Shown here: positions 9,898 through 26,632 of the stretch, piece after piece | Layout: each line of letters begins with the position of its first letter | Position numbering within the stretch: the stretch's first letter is position 1 | Source of the DNA: Paraspadella gotoi | Taxonomy: Eukaryota; Chaetognatha | Direction: 5' to 3' | Assembly: GCA_051294375.1 (NCBI GenBank) | Contig: CM119269.1 | Coordinates: 1,442,537-1,506,536 of the forward strand | Length of the DNA: 64,000 nucleotides | Translations under genes and position numbers: made by a program | The notes under the pieces: generated by a model | Seen by the model: only the letters and a program-made list of their open reading frames with translations | Told to the model about the DNA's origin: nothing | Databases searched by the model: none

Positions 9898-12587
9898 TCA
9901 AAACTGATTTTCGTTAAATTCCCCAACGAACGAGATTTCTCTGTGCAGCCAAAGGGGCGGCCGATCGGGAGACGAAGGGATAGCGTCGGGTGGCGGAGGC
10001 GTAATCCTCCAGGCGCTGAAGTCGTTGACGTCGCCAGGTGAGGGGCCGTGATGTCCGTGACGCTTTCGACGCGAGGTGCTGTCCGACGATCCTGAAGAGA
10101 GGTTTGTTAAAAGAGGATGAAAATAATATATGGGATAAATAATTAGATTGGTACAAGCATTATACAAATTTAAAAGATAAGCTATTTTGTCCCTGACTTT
10201 TGACACACTTTTGACACACATCTTCTTACAAGATGCTAACATAGCAGGACGCTGCTATCTTTTTACTAAAGAGTCTCTCGAACAGTCTTCTTTGTTCACT
10301 CTCTTGTTTCACAATCAATGAAGTGGCATACTAATGTTTCTAAAAATAGAAGCGTTATTCACCTTCTCGTGTCGAAAAGATAAAAAAAATATTGATATCT
10401 CGTTGAGATCCGTGCACGAAACCTTTTTTTAGGTTCTCAAGTAAATAATATTAAAACGAAATTTTACTGAATTTAGAAATAAAATAACCCTGGGATTAAC
10501 AAACAATAAAACTAATAAATAAAGCTAAGAGAAGGGAAAAAACCAAATAAAAGTCAAACAAACGATGTTTTTTTCATTCGGGTCATTAACAACTGAGGTT
10601 AAAATGATCTAATTTTTTTAATTTTTTTTATATACCATGCATGCAGCGAATGTTGAGCGCATGAGGGCCCATAGGGTTTTCGCCGTCGTATTTGGGTCCC
10701 GTGCCGTGAGCGCACTCGGGCGGCGACGCGGGCCACGGCGCCTGCAACCCTCGCTTCTGCGGAGGTTCGGGCGGAGGGAGATTGTAGCGCAGGTGCTGGG
10801 ACGGAAGAAATTTGCCCTGATCAAAGAGTGGGGAATAGATGGGGATGGGGAATGGATAAAACTAAATGGAAAAATTGGAAAAAGTTAAGGATTAACTTGG
10901 ATCTCTGTTACAAAGTAAGCGGTAAAAATTATTTCTTTTTCTCAATAAATCCTGACTTTAAACATTTTTTAGGGTTAGAACAACGATAAGTCCGCGGAAG
11001 AGAAACCGGTTATGATAATTGACACATGATAAAATATCATTTTGTCTTACCAGTGCTTTCCCCTCTACTAATATAGCCGACTTTTTTCATATTATTTTAT
11101 GAAGACCAATCAATCAATCAATCCCTTCCGAACCTTGAGAACTTCGTTAGGATCGAATCTCTCCAACAGATGTCTCTCTCCTTTCGTCAACACGGGCGAG
11201 AGAAAGGGACCCGAGGCTTCAACCAGATTCCCGAGTGACGCCCCCGCCGCCGCCGAGCGTTCCCCGTCGACGAGCCGCTGCGGGTTGTTGATGTGGGAGA
11301 CCCTCGCCAGATGGAAGCGATCCAGGCCTCGCAGATTAAACTTGAAGGCGTTGAAGGAGTTGAAGTTGCGAAGGACGATCTCTTGCTCGCTTCCGTCGCG
11401 GTTGATGCGCTGCAGGAGGAAGGAGGAAGGGGGGAAGATTCTGATGTCGGATATTAGATTAGATTAGATTAGATTAGCCCGACTCTGACCGCATCGTCTT
11501 TAAATAATGTCGAATGGTTTTTGTTTAATTCGTTTCTTTTCAGAGATACGTTTCTCTACCGAGTGAGAAAGAATACCATGAAGAAGGAAAAGAATCAAAT
11601 CAAAATTGCTTAATAAAATACGGATCATTTGATTTTTAAATAATTGATTTTTCTAAAAATAATATTTTTAGAAACTTAAGGTAGAAAGTGTTTTTATAAA
11701 TGCAGAAGACAGCCCTGACATCAATCTCCCCATCAACACGGATGAATGAAACACATTATTAAATAATATATTTAATAGAAATAAAGATTAAATCTATTTG
11801 AAATAACTTTTTAAAATGATATTTACTAATATAGAAAAACAAGCAATCTTACAAATTTCATCAACAAAAAGAGACCCATCGCTAATGTTGACCTTCAAAT
11901 ACATGGGTTTGTTTTGAACGATGCTAATGAAATCGGCGGCGTCGTTTCCGGGCGTCGTTTTGGCGTCGGCGTCGTCCTCCTCAAACTCCTCGATGGTGTT
12001 TGTCCTAAGGGCGCCGCGATCGTCGCCCGTTTCGACGCCACCTCTGCCGCCCAATTTGAGGGCGGGGCCGGGATGCCACGAGGAGAGAGAAGCGGCGTCT
12101 ACCGTCGACGCTGATAAAGAAGATGTCGACTCGTAACTAAATTATTCACTATTCATTATTTATTATGAATATTAGCTTATGAGTATTCCCCGATCTCATA
12201 GTAATACTTAAGGGAGTGGTCTTTTCATATAATTGAAACATTCTTTGATAGGGAAGCCAGGTACTCTGGGAATGAATAAACGAGATTTGGAGAGTCTTGA
12301 TTGAAACCTCGCAAGGACTTGATATGTCATTATCTTTTAAGAGTGATGGAGGCCTTAAATCACCGAAGCCTGTCCAAACTCAGGGGCAATATTGCCTATT
12401 TATTAAAAGAATGGATAATTTTGATATTCAATTATATTTTAAATCGCTTTTCTCTATGTCGTTCGGACAGTGCGACCGACCTCTTCCCTCGCCGACGGAT
12501 CTCGAGTCCGCATACACGTACGACGTGACGTAGCTCCCTCCTCCTCCTTTGGGCGCGAGTCCCGTCGACGCCTGGCCTGAAAATTTA

Positions 12588-12651
<64 letters not shown>

Positions 12652-13806
12652 CATCGTTTCCATCGTCGACCAAATTCTTTTTCTTTTCTCTTATGTCCCT
12701 CTTCCTTTTCTCAACCAAAAAGGTCATCGTCTTCTCCCTTTCTTACCCATGGAGGCCCTCTTGGCCTTAAGCCTCGCGATGAGCGTCTCCCGCCAAAATC
12801 CCGCCGGTGCGGAGTCCTTGGCGTCGCCTTTGGAGGATCGCGCCACGGTGGTCGTGTAGAGACCGTCGGTGACCTGCACCAGCGGCGGGATGGAGACGGA
12901 GATGATCTCCGGCTCCCCGGCGTCGATTCTGACGCCGCGTCCGACCGGCGACGAGGCTTCGGGCGAAGCGGCGTCGTGGAGACTAGATCGGGATTTGTCG
13001 GAAGTGAACCTGGCGTACAGAGAGAAAGGGAAGACCTTTAGAATTATGTTGTAATATCGTATATCGAATTTGTATATTGTTTATTGTATATCGTTTTTTA
13101 CCATTTTGTTACCCTAATCTATTCTATTCTATTCTATTCTATTCTATTCTATTCTATTCTATTCTATTCTATTCTATTCTATTCTATTCTATTCCAACCA
13201 ATTAAAATAATTTTTTCTGTTTTTCTTTTCTTTTCCTTTTTGATTTGTTTTGTTTTTCTTTTCTTTTCTTTTCTTTTCTTTTCTTTTCTTTTCTTTTCTT
13301 TTCTTTTCTTTTCTTTTCTTTTCTTTTCTTTTCTTTTCTTTTCTTTTCTTTAATTTACTTAACTTTACTCCACTTTATTTTACTTTTCTTCAGGTCTCTA
13401 TTATTTTCCAAATTTTTTTTCGCAAACCTTTGGACCTTTTCCTTTCTCTCGTTGCTCTTTTGTCGAATGACGCCGTCCACGGGTCCTCCGCCACCGGCGG
13501 CGCCCCTGGCGGTCTGATACGAAAACTCAGTCTGCGTGGCGCCGACCGAAGACGGATGGCTCAGGTTGCGGCGCCGACCGGCGCGGACGATCATTTCGTC
13601 GTCGTCGATGTCATCCTCGCCGGCGTCGTCGCTACGATTGTCCTGCATCCGGCGCCGAATATCGACAATGTGACTTCCCTGGACTCCGAGCACCGGAGGT
13701 AGGCGGCGCTGGTAGAGGCCGGCACCGGCGCCGGCGGAACCGGTGCCGGCGGAACCGGCGACGCCGCCTCCGCCGCCGCCGACGGCGAAACCAGCGATGA
13801 TTGCAC
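9898..13806 (-). CDS. Unrecognised multi-exon protein, 5' end missing
   Basis: Seven minus-strand coding exons, 5' to 3': 13806-13428, 13009-12747, 12576-12481, 12110-11853, 11409-11134, 10816-10636 and 10091-9898 (TGA at 9900-9898). All junctions agree in phase except 11853 to 11409 (phase 1 into phase 0). A small exon or another acceptor must be missing there, or a base is wrong. The protein starts in a Gly/Ala-rich segment (GAIIAGFAVGGGGGG...), then an acidic/basic stretch (GEDDIDDDEMIVRAGRRR). A well-formed folded-looking region follows (RIDAGEPEIISVSIPPLVQV; INRDGSEQEIVLRNFNSF), and the C-terminus is Pro-rich (RYNLPPPEPP; WRITPPPPDAIPSSPDRPP). I find no catalytic motif or known domain. 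Lack of a start codon in the first exon implies exons beyond 13806. Codon use matches the NF-kB gene. Exons are sure, identity unknown. Confidence 0.65.
10144..10340 (-). repeat. Dispersed ~270-bp repeat, diverged copy
   Basis: Diverged relative of the element at 51572, in the same orientation. Shared anchors include the ttggtacaa start, gataagctat, ccctgacttt, cttacaaga, acatagcagg and tcaatgaagtgg. It sits in the last intron of the minus-strand gene. Confidence 0.7.
12182..12428 (+). repeat. Dispersed ~270-bp repeat, near-full copy
   Basis: Reverse complement of 51572-51850 with few differences, e.g. taatacttaagggagtggtc, gaagccaggtactctgggaa and gtgatggaggccttaaa. It is intronic to the minus-strand gene. 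Confidence 0.85.
12587..12652. repeat. (GA)n microsatellite
   Basis: Slightly interrupted GA run just before the acceptor (minus strand) at 12577-12578, forming its polypyrimidine tract. Confidence 0.9.
13121..13350. repeat. (ATTCT)n and (TTTTC)n pentamer arrays
   Basis: About fourteen TATTC/ATTCT units at 13121-13194, then twenty TTTTC units at 13252-13350, both in an intron of the minus-strand gene. Two different pyrimidine pentamers within 60 bp of each other suggest a shared pyrimidine-rich origin. Confidence 0.95.
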
Positions 13807-16420
<2,614 letters not shown>

Positions 16421-16458
<38 letters not shown>

Positions 16459-16471
16459 GAGAAAAGAGAGA

Positions 16472-16544
<73 letters not shown>
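16421..16544. repeat. (GA)n microsatellite
   Basis: Two GA runs separated by short interruptions near 16455-16475. The second run is about 70 bp and pure. Confidence 0.97.
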
Positions 16545-16548
<4 letters not shown>

Positions 16549-16988
16549 TCAATCATGATTGTCACCTGAAGCGTGTTTAATATGTTGCAACACGACCGGT
16601 TCCTTAAAGCCGACTCGTCTCCAAAGAGGATTTTGCTTCAACGGGTCAGTGGAACCCTGGAGAAGGAGCGAAAGAGAGCTAGAGAGAGAGACAGAGACAG
16701 AGAGAGAGAGATTTTGGCATGAGCGTTTAAATCTGGAGGGATTAAGAGACCGCGGATCCCGATCGGAGAATTCTCATCTCTTCGCTTGGGTTTTTCTGCA
16801 GCGAATTTAGGTTGCGGTTAATTGGAGGTTTAAGAGATGATTAAGAGATGATTACGAGATGATTAAGAGATGAACAAGAGATGAATAAGAGATGAATGCT
16901 TACAAATAATATAGGATGGAGAAACGCTTGCGAGGGAAAAATATATGTACGACGATAACAAAATAAGACTGAAATAAATAAATAAATA

Positions 16989-17010
16989 AAAAGAAAGAAA
17001 GAAAGAAAAA

Positions 17011-17086
<76 letters not shown>

Positions 17087-17165
17087 AAGAAAGAAAGAAA
17101 GAAAGAGAGAAAGAAAGAGAGAAAGAGAGAAAGAAAGAAAGAAAGAAAGAAAAAGAAAAAAAAAG
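16989..17165. repeat. (GAAA)n microsatellite
   Basis: About 40 GAAA units with a few GAGA and GATA interruptions, bordered by (AAAT)n on the left. Confidence 0.97.
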
Positions 17166-18256
17166 CTAAACGGAAAAGAAACGGTAAAGACTGACGAGTA
17201 AATTGGCGGATTAAAAATTGTGGCTCAGAAAAAAGGAAAAGAATTGATAATCTGAAAATCTGATTTGTCAACATCGGCGTAGCCGATCGGGAGGGACAAA
17301 CTTAAAGCTCTCAGCGAGCCGATCGGGCAAGACAAACTTAAATCTTTCTCTTCTCGCGTTACGGTGGAATGAAATTTTTTTTATTAAGTAGCCACGTCAG
17401 ACATTTTCTCGTTTAGTTTACTAATAAATATTAAAAAAATTGTTAAATGCAACGTCTGTTCTACTAATTAAAAGTAGTTTAGGAGAATATTGCTTTAAAT
17501 AGTATTAACTTATAGAAATATTACACAAATATATGCAGTAAGCCTTGTTTTTATCTTTACCCATAGAAAAAGAGAGTGGTTGCCTTTAATTTTGTGGTTG
17601 TCGACCTCGACCGATAATTAACCCACTTTTTCGTCTCCTCAGCTGAACACAAATGAGATTCCATCAAGATTCCATCTCGGCTCAAAATCGGGAAAGAATC
17701 TCAACTGAACTCCACTCAATTCCTTTTGTATTGGAAATCGTTTTGAGCGACGAAAACCTTCACCACAGTCGATCGTGAACTTTCCCTCACTCGAATCCGC
17801 ACCACTGATTTCGGGTCACCGAACGTAGTCGTCGTCGTCGTCGTCGTCGTCGCGTTCCTAATCGTCGATGCGAATCGCTTCCCTGCGTTTTCTCCTCGGG
17901 CCACGAATTTACCTTGAAAGAACAACAACCTTACCCTGCCTCACCTCGCATAATATTCGAGGAGAGAGAGAGAGAGAGAGAGAGATTATATGTCGATTAT
18001 TGATGAGACTAAAAAAATATGCTTAACTCTCAAATCATGTTGACTGGTTGAGCCCTGAATGGAATAACGGTAAAGGAAAGAAAGAAAGACAGTGAAATAA
18101 AGTGGAAAAAGTTTAAATTTAAGATGTAATAATAAATATATCTTTACATGAACAGCGTTTCGAAATTAGACTTATTTTATTATATTATAATTATTTAAAC
18201 CTACTTCCGAGATAAAGATGACTTAAAAGAGAAGGTAAATAGACGCACAAATAATT
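17166..18256. other. Gene-poor spacer with (CGT)n
   Basis: Contains a (CGT)n run at 17824-17852 and a short (GA)n at 17960-17986. A minus-strand frame at 17928-17716 crosses the CGT run and is probably repeat-driven. Confidence 0.5.
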
Positions 18257-18606
18257 GCAAAACTAAATGGAAAATAAAATTACAAAACTAAAGGGCAAAT
18301 AAATTTGCAAAACTAAATGGCAAATAAAATTGCAAAACTAAATGGCAAATAAAATTGCAAAACTAAATGGCAAATAAAATTGCAAAACTAAATGGCAAAT
18401 AAAATTGCAAAACTAAATGGCAAATAAAATTGCAAAACTAAATGGCAAATAAAATTGCAAAACTAAATGGCAAATAAAATTGCAAAACTAATTGGTAAAT
18501 AAAATTCCAAAACTAAATGGCAAATAATATTGAAAAACTAAATGGCAAATAAAATTGCAAAACTAAATGGCAAATAAAATTGCAAAACTAAATGGCAAAT
18601 AAAATT
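18257..18606. repeat. 25-bp minisatellite, ~14 copies
   Basis: Head-to-tail copies of a 25-base unit whose core is aactaaatggcaaataaaat. The internal copies are nearly identical; edge copies carry scattered changes (ggaaaataa, ggtaaat, aatattg). All three forward frames are broken or AT-simple, so it is not coding. Confidence 0.97.
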
Positions 18607-19550
18607 TCACTTTCTCCTCAACGGAAAAAGGGAGAAATTCTATCGACCTGGGAGGAAAAGACTCGATTCTCATTTTTTCGTCTCAATTCGAAAAAAATAT
18701 ATATATTTCCTCTGGCAGAGATTAATGAAAGCGACTTCAGCACGGAGGAAGTTAGCGTATTTTTTAAATTCGTTATGTATATTATATACAAGTATTATTA
18801 GTTTTAGTTTTGTAAAAGATGACTAAACTAAAAAAATCTGGTATTTTTAAACAAACAAACAAACTCTTCGTATGTCATTGATTTAATTTTTGCTCAATTA
18901 AGCGAGTGAGAGTAAATATATAATCATAAATCGACTACGCTGTATCTTTCTCTTCTGGAAACTTCCTAAAAAAAAATTGTAGGAAGGAATAAAAAAAAAA
19001 GTCGAGGGAAGATTTGAAATTGATGCCAAAATTCTTGGCAAATGTCATTCCCACCAAATGTTAGCACAAAATTTTTTGAGTGCGGCGGGGGAAAAAAAAG
19101 AGAGAATTTATTGCGAAACTTAATGGTCGTCGTCCTCGTTGTTGTTGTCGTCGTTGCCTCAACATTTTCTGCTTTTGCGGTTGGAACTACGTTGTTAAAA
19201 TGCCGATAGAGATAAATGTATACGTAGCTTCTTCGATTTATGGAGTCATTTCAATTAATTAATCTACACTAGCAGAGTTGAGTAAGCGCAGGCTTCTTTT
19301 TTTAATCTTAACCTTTTTAAATCCTCGTAGTAAACGATTTTATCTTTTCCTCTATTAGTATCATCTATCTTTCTTCTTCTTCTTCCCCTTTAATTAACTT
19401 CCTCTTCTGCTTCTATTTCTTATTTCTTTCTTTCTCTTTCTATGTCATCTTCTTCCCCTACGTTTTCAAACCAGTCGCTTACGCCGTTTGTGTCGCGCGA
19501 TCCTCAAAGAGTTTATATTTACAACTCAACCGGAGGAGCCTAACTAAAAT
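18607..19550. other. Gene-free spacer
   Basis: AT-rich with short homopolymers. Nothing with exon signals seen. Confidence 0.55.
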
Positions 19551-19566
19551 NNNNNNNNNNNNNNNN

Positions 19567-19602
<36 letters not shown>
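19551..19602. other. Assembly gap (N) beside (GTC)n
   Basis: Sixteen N followed by about twelve GTC units. The gap lies in or beside a trinucleotide array. Confidence 0.98.
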
Positions 19603-19603
<1 letters not shown>

Positions 19604-20252
19604 GAGCGAAACACAAGAGGATAATAATCTTTCATTTTCGATTGTGAAAAATAAATTGGATAAGAATCTGAAATCTGAAATCTGAATTCGCTAAAACCGA
19701 AATTAGGATCGTTAAATCGAAGGGTCGAGAAACGGAATATGGAAGCCAAGAAACTTCGCTACTCCAATACGACGCTTTTGTTGTCGTCGTTGTTGTCGTT
19801 GTCGTCGTCGTCGTTGCCTTTTTTTGGTAGAAATAAAATCCTAGCACGGAGTGACTGAAAATTTGGTTTAGTAATATGTAGTCGCCCAAGCCGCTCGTCG
19901 AAACCCTCGCTCTGGGTCCCAGAAGCCAAAGACGACAAAACTTCGAATATCCTTAAGAGTAGCGAGGTTAACTCCAATGAAGTAACGAGGAAAGCTTCAT
20001 CGAAAGAAGATTCCCGATGAGCATTTAGCTCCTCTCTTGGCAGCGTCGTTACCGTCTCGTAACGGTCCTCCGAACCGTCCCAGGGTCATTTCGACGTTAA
20101 CACAAATTGCGTCGTATATTACTAAAAAGAATAATCGTTTAGCTTAATTATTCAAAGTACATCTTCCATAATAGACCTGGAACGAGAAGCCGTTAACGAC
20201 TATCAAACCGTAGGACATTAAACGCGAAATTATGCTTAAAGAATAACTCGGG

Positions 20253-20316
<64 letters not shown>

Positions 20317-20774
20317 TTCGAGCTCAAATGCTCTCTGTTGTCATAAGGAATTAAAAAGGGAGCGTATTGACGGGTCAGTGAAACCAGCGACGTAATCTCG
20401 TCAGTAAAAAGCGGAAAAAACGACGTTTACAAAAGACAAAGACAACATTCAGTTGGGAGAATATTTATATTTCTTGTTATCCGTTTAGGTTAATGAAAAG
20501 AAAAAAAACAAAATTAATTTTTGCCGATATGTTTTAAGCGAGTTGGTGAAAAAGGAGTGGAATTTGGAAAAGGGGGCGTTTGGAGAATCGAGACTCGAGA
20601 GGTGAGTTTCATTAAGATTAAAATGGAAGCAGAGAAATAGTAGTCATCTTTCAAACTCAAATCTCCCTTTTATTTTCCTTCCTTGATCCGTCCGAGTGGA
20701 ATTTAGCAAATGCCACAACTTCACATCTGATCTTTTCATAAGCGTTTAATCAAATACTTCAAAGTTTACAAACT

Positions 20775-20817
<43 letters not shown>

Positions 20818-21269
20818 TCCTCTGCAAACGCTCTTTCCAATTTTATTCGATTAATAATCAAGAAAAAAAATTGTTTCTGTTTTAAATTTGATAATCGAGT
20901 GTTCTCATTAAAAGCATTATGTTATCACAATTTCAGGCATTGTTTTTTACTAACTAGTTGTTTCTTTTTCAAAAATGACGTAATGACTCAAGCGGCCATA
21001 ACTTATAAATCTTGCAAAGAAAAAAAAAATTCAACTGCCGGATTTCGCAGTACGCGACAGCTATTGACAAGCAATTTCAATTTAAACTGGGAATATACTC
21101 TCCCCGTTATTTTGCAATAACCCGAGTTGTTCGCAGTTTAAGTCAAAATAGTATTAAATTCTCGTTCCATCTGCTACACAGAGACATTCCGGTTGACGGG
21201 TTTTCGCCGGTGACTTTTATGCCTCTTTCTCTCGTAAATCAATCAAATGACGCGCTCGCTAGATCTTAA

Positions 21270-21315
<46 letters not shown>

Positions 21316-22953
21316 TCCACATACAACTTTCGGTTTAAATGCAAATGCGGCGTTTTGAATATTTTCTCTCCTCCTATCCCGCTGAGCGAACTTTGCCACT
21401 TTTTTCATTGCAAAAATCGCTCAGGAATATTATTAAACGAAATTTCTTTCGGTTCGAGTTAGAACATTTATTTCCCTTTTACTATTTTTCTCGTTTGCTT
21501 ATTTCCATTTTTACGTCCCATTCAATTATGTCGGGAGAAAATAGTTTTTACTATTTTTTTTTTATTTTAAATTAAAACCCCGCCAAATCGATTAACTCCC
21601 ACGACGAGTACACGATTTTAATGGGATTTCTTTGCCGGTTCAGTTTCTTGGGGCATTTTGAAAGGTGAATTGCCCTTGAAATAATATAATCATATACTTT
21701 TCCGCGCCTTGAGATATTTTGTAATTCAAATCGATTCATCGAGATTAACAAACACAAACGCCCACAATAAAACATTCGTACACACAAAAAGAAATAAAAC
21801 AAAGGACAGTCGTTCGGTGAAAGCGACACCTCTTGTCCTGAACCAAGATCTAAGACTAAGTCTGCTTAATTCTTTTGAGACTCACAAATTTCGATTTATT
21901 TTTTCTTTTAACTCTCGCCTGAGTATGAATAATATATATCTATTTTCTTGAGATAATAAAAAAAACCAAATAAAAACAAAATTCTGAAAACTTTGAGATT
22001 GGTAGAAGGGCGGAAAGTAGACGTCAAAGTGGTAGAGACGATAATTTTTAAACTTCATCGTAAAAATCAGTGTATGTACAAAGATGTGTTTTTATTTGTA
22101 AAAATTACATTAAATAATAGATTAAATATCACATTAAATAATACAATGCCTGATAGACCGAATTTATTCTCCATATTAACATAAGCAAAACACGTGCCGG
22201 TTGTCATGTTATTATAGTTAAACATAGCCCTCCGCCCCTATTCCAAGATGCATAAGTTCCAATGAGAGCGATATGTTTTTAATTTGATTTCGCGGAAATT
22301 AAAGTGCTCCGTTAATGTTCGAGTGATTGTCGGTAGTAACGAACGCTCAATAAAGTGAGAATCAACTCTTTGTTTTTTTTTTCAAATCGCAAAAATTAAG
22401 AAAGGGACACGAATTATTAGGCTCAAATTTCAAATTTTCAAAAATCGAACCGAAAAAAGAAAATATGAATCCCGTCGATGAGCGATGGTCTAATCAGATC
22501 TCTCGTCGTTTAATAGTCTTCATGTATTAATTTTTAACGATCAAGTAATAGACTTTTTGTATTCGGATTAGAGACTGTTTAACGGTCTTTTTTATTGTCT
22601 TTGTTCCTATGCATAATCGAAAGAAAGAGACCCACTTATCGCAGGGATTAGTCGACGGGAAATTTAAATCATAATTTCAAACGTTATTTCATGTTTCACT
22701 TTCCGTATTTCAAATTTGACTCTCATTTAAACTAACTCAGTAAATACTAAATAGTACCTAGAATTAGTAGACGCATTCATCCTTCCTGGCCTGTAAAAGG
22801 TTTTCTAGACTACCTTAATTTCATGCGACTTCAAGCTGAAGGAGTGCCACTGCCAGTTCCCTCGAAGTGCATATTGAGAATATTAACGACTCTTCCTAAC
22901 GGTCGCGTTAATTTCCAACCCGAACCAAAAAAAAAAACCCCTTGCGTTCACAG
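19603..22953. other. Gene-poor spacer with GA/CT tracts
   Basis: Holds (GTC/GTT)n at 19783-19815, (GA)n at 20252-20313, (CT)n at 20777-20813 and (CT)n at 21272-21311. A GC-richer patch at 19840-20090 has open frames on both strands but no clear splice sites. Confidence 0.5.
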
Positions 22954-23156
22954 CCTCTCGCCTGACTGGAAAGGATCGTGATGGCCCCTCGAAACGGCCG
23001 AGCTGCGACCCGGCTGCGGCCCCATATCCTTCCTCGACGCCGCGGGCTGCCAGCGAAAACCCTCGCCTCTACGATCCGCGTCGAACCCATAAACCACGAA
23101 AACTTCTCCGCGTCCGAGACGGCTACGACTTTTTTTCGAGACGGACTTCGCGCTGA
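22954..23156 (+). CDS. Possible orphan terminal exon
   Basis: After a fair acceptor (gcgttcacag at 22944-22953) a 67-codon frame runs to TGA at 23154. It reads SRLTGKDRDGPSKRPSCD early and LLRVRDGYDFFSRRTSR at the end, with GC-rich third positions like the surer exons. A second plus-strand frame and a minus-strand frame are also open here. No partner exon was found and no family is recognised. Confidence 0.25.
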
Positions 23157-23530
23157 GACCGGGATCGATGCCTCGTCGTTGTCGTCGTCGTCGTCGTCGA
23201 AAAATCATCAACGCAGTGGATTTCGTCATCAGCGTCGTGTTATTGCCTTCTGCAACGACGACGACGACTGATGTCCGCGAGGTTCACGTCATTAAGCGAG
23301 AAAAAAAGTTGGTTTTTAAGATTCCTCAATTTTTGTTTTCCCTTTCGATCTATCGATCTATTCGATCGTCGAGTCTTTTCGTCAAGACGATCGGCTTCGT
23401 CGTCGCTTTCGTCGTCGCTTTCGTCGTCGTCTTCGTCGTCGCCTTCGCCTCGAGACCTAATTAGTGGCGGGAGTGGAGCGAAAATCGCGGGTAATGCGAG
23501 AACGGATCGGGCGAGGAAAAGTCGGGCAAT

Positions 23531-23644
<114 letters not shown>

Positions 23645-23756
23645 TCAACAGGATGACGAGCTGAGGAGGCGGACGGACTGACGGACTAAGGGACGGAGAG
23701 ATGGACGGACGGGTAGGGTTAAGATCGAACGAAATTATGAATTAAGCAGGCATGAC

Positions 23757-23822
23757 GTTAAATGGAGTATTAAAGTATTAAATGGAGTATTAAAGTATTA
23801 AATGGAGTATTAAAGTATTAAC
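23757..23822. repeat. 21-bp tandem repeat, three copies
   Basis: Three adjacent copies of a unit of the form taaatggagtattaaagtat. Confidence 0.9.
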
Positions 23823-23877
23823 TTAAAAGTTAAAAGTAAAAATATAACGAATTTGTTTTATTTGATAAAACAATTTG

Positions 23878-23905
23878 CTGATGAAGGCTGGCATTTGACC
23901 GAAAC
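23878..23905 (+). other. CTGATGA...GAAAC motif (retroelement-tail-like)
   Basis: CTGATGA at 23878 and GAAAC at 23901 frame a 16-base spacer, followed by ATGTT. A second instance with the same flanks is at 58153. The two conserved blocks are those of a hammerhead ribozyme core, but here the spacer forms only a poor helix. Confidence 0.35.
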
Positions 23906-26000
<2,095 letters not shown>

Positions 26001-26309
26001 GTCCAGCTGACGTTAGATCCCCATGTGTCATTATTAAGTGAGAAAACTCCCCTGCCTTTCTTTCTCGGTCGCTCGTCGGGTTCAGACTCAAGAATTTATT
26101 TTCCCTCTTTAATCTCATTATCAACGGTACTAAAAAAAAAGGAAAAAAAGAAAGAGGGGGAAAAAAGGAGAGAGAGAAAAAAAAGAAAATCGGCGTAAAA
26201 TGAAAAGGAAAAAAAATTAAAAGTCGAGAGAAAAGTTTGGACTCGAGTTGGACGGAGAATCGAGTAGGGAAAAAACGCCTTTCGCGATTTCGGGTATCGC
26301 TGTAGTCGG

Positions 26310-26550
26310 GCATTCCCTAAGTACACCCCGCCTGTCAGCAAGTCTTCAGCTCATGTCCACTAGGTGCCGTGTTCAATCCCAACCCGGTACCTACCCAGCA
26401 GGAAGCGTGAGGAAGCCCGCAATCCGGCGAGGAAAACTCACAAGCCTGGGTCCTAGTCCAAGACCCTTTCCATGGCTGCTCGAGCGGGAATCGAAGTCTC
26501 GATTGTCATTTTCAACCCACTTAGCGCCTTATCCGCTTTTCGTCGTTTGG
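26310..26550 (-). mobile_element. Candidate tRNA-derived SINE
   Basis: Read on the minus strand, GGATAAGGCGCTAAGTGGG (about 26534-26516) resembles an A box. About 30 bases later CTTCGATTCCCG (about 26500-26489) resembles a B box, so the pair has tRNA-like Pol III promoter spacing. A non-tRNA body follows to about 26310. It abuts a fragment of the dispersed 270-bp repeat. No second copy is in this window, so its mobility is inferred. Confidence 0.4.
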
Positions 26551-26578
26551 GAGAAATTCTCGTGCAAAGTTATCTTCT

Positions 26579-26632
26579 ATCTAATACTTAAGGGAGTGGT
26601 CCTTTTATACAATGAAAACATTCTTTGAAATA
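26579..26632 (+). repeat. Dispersed ~270-bp repeat, fragment
   Basis: About 54 bases match the end of the element (taatacttaagggagtggtc ... acattctttgaaat), in the same orientation as the 12182 copy. Confidence 0.75.

Noticed and set aside
18257-18606. CRISPR-like regular array
   Set aside because: Units are contiguous with no unique spacers, and the genome is animal. It is a minisatellite.
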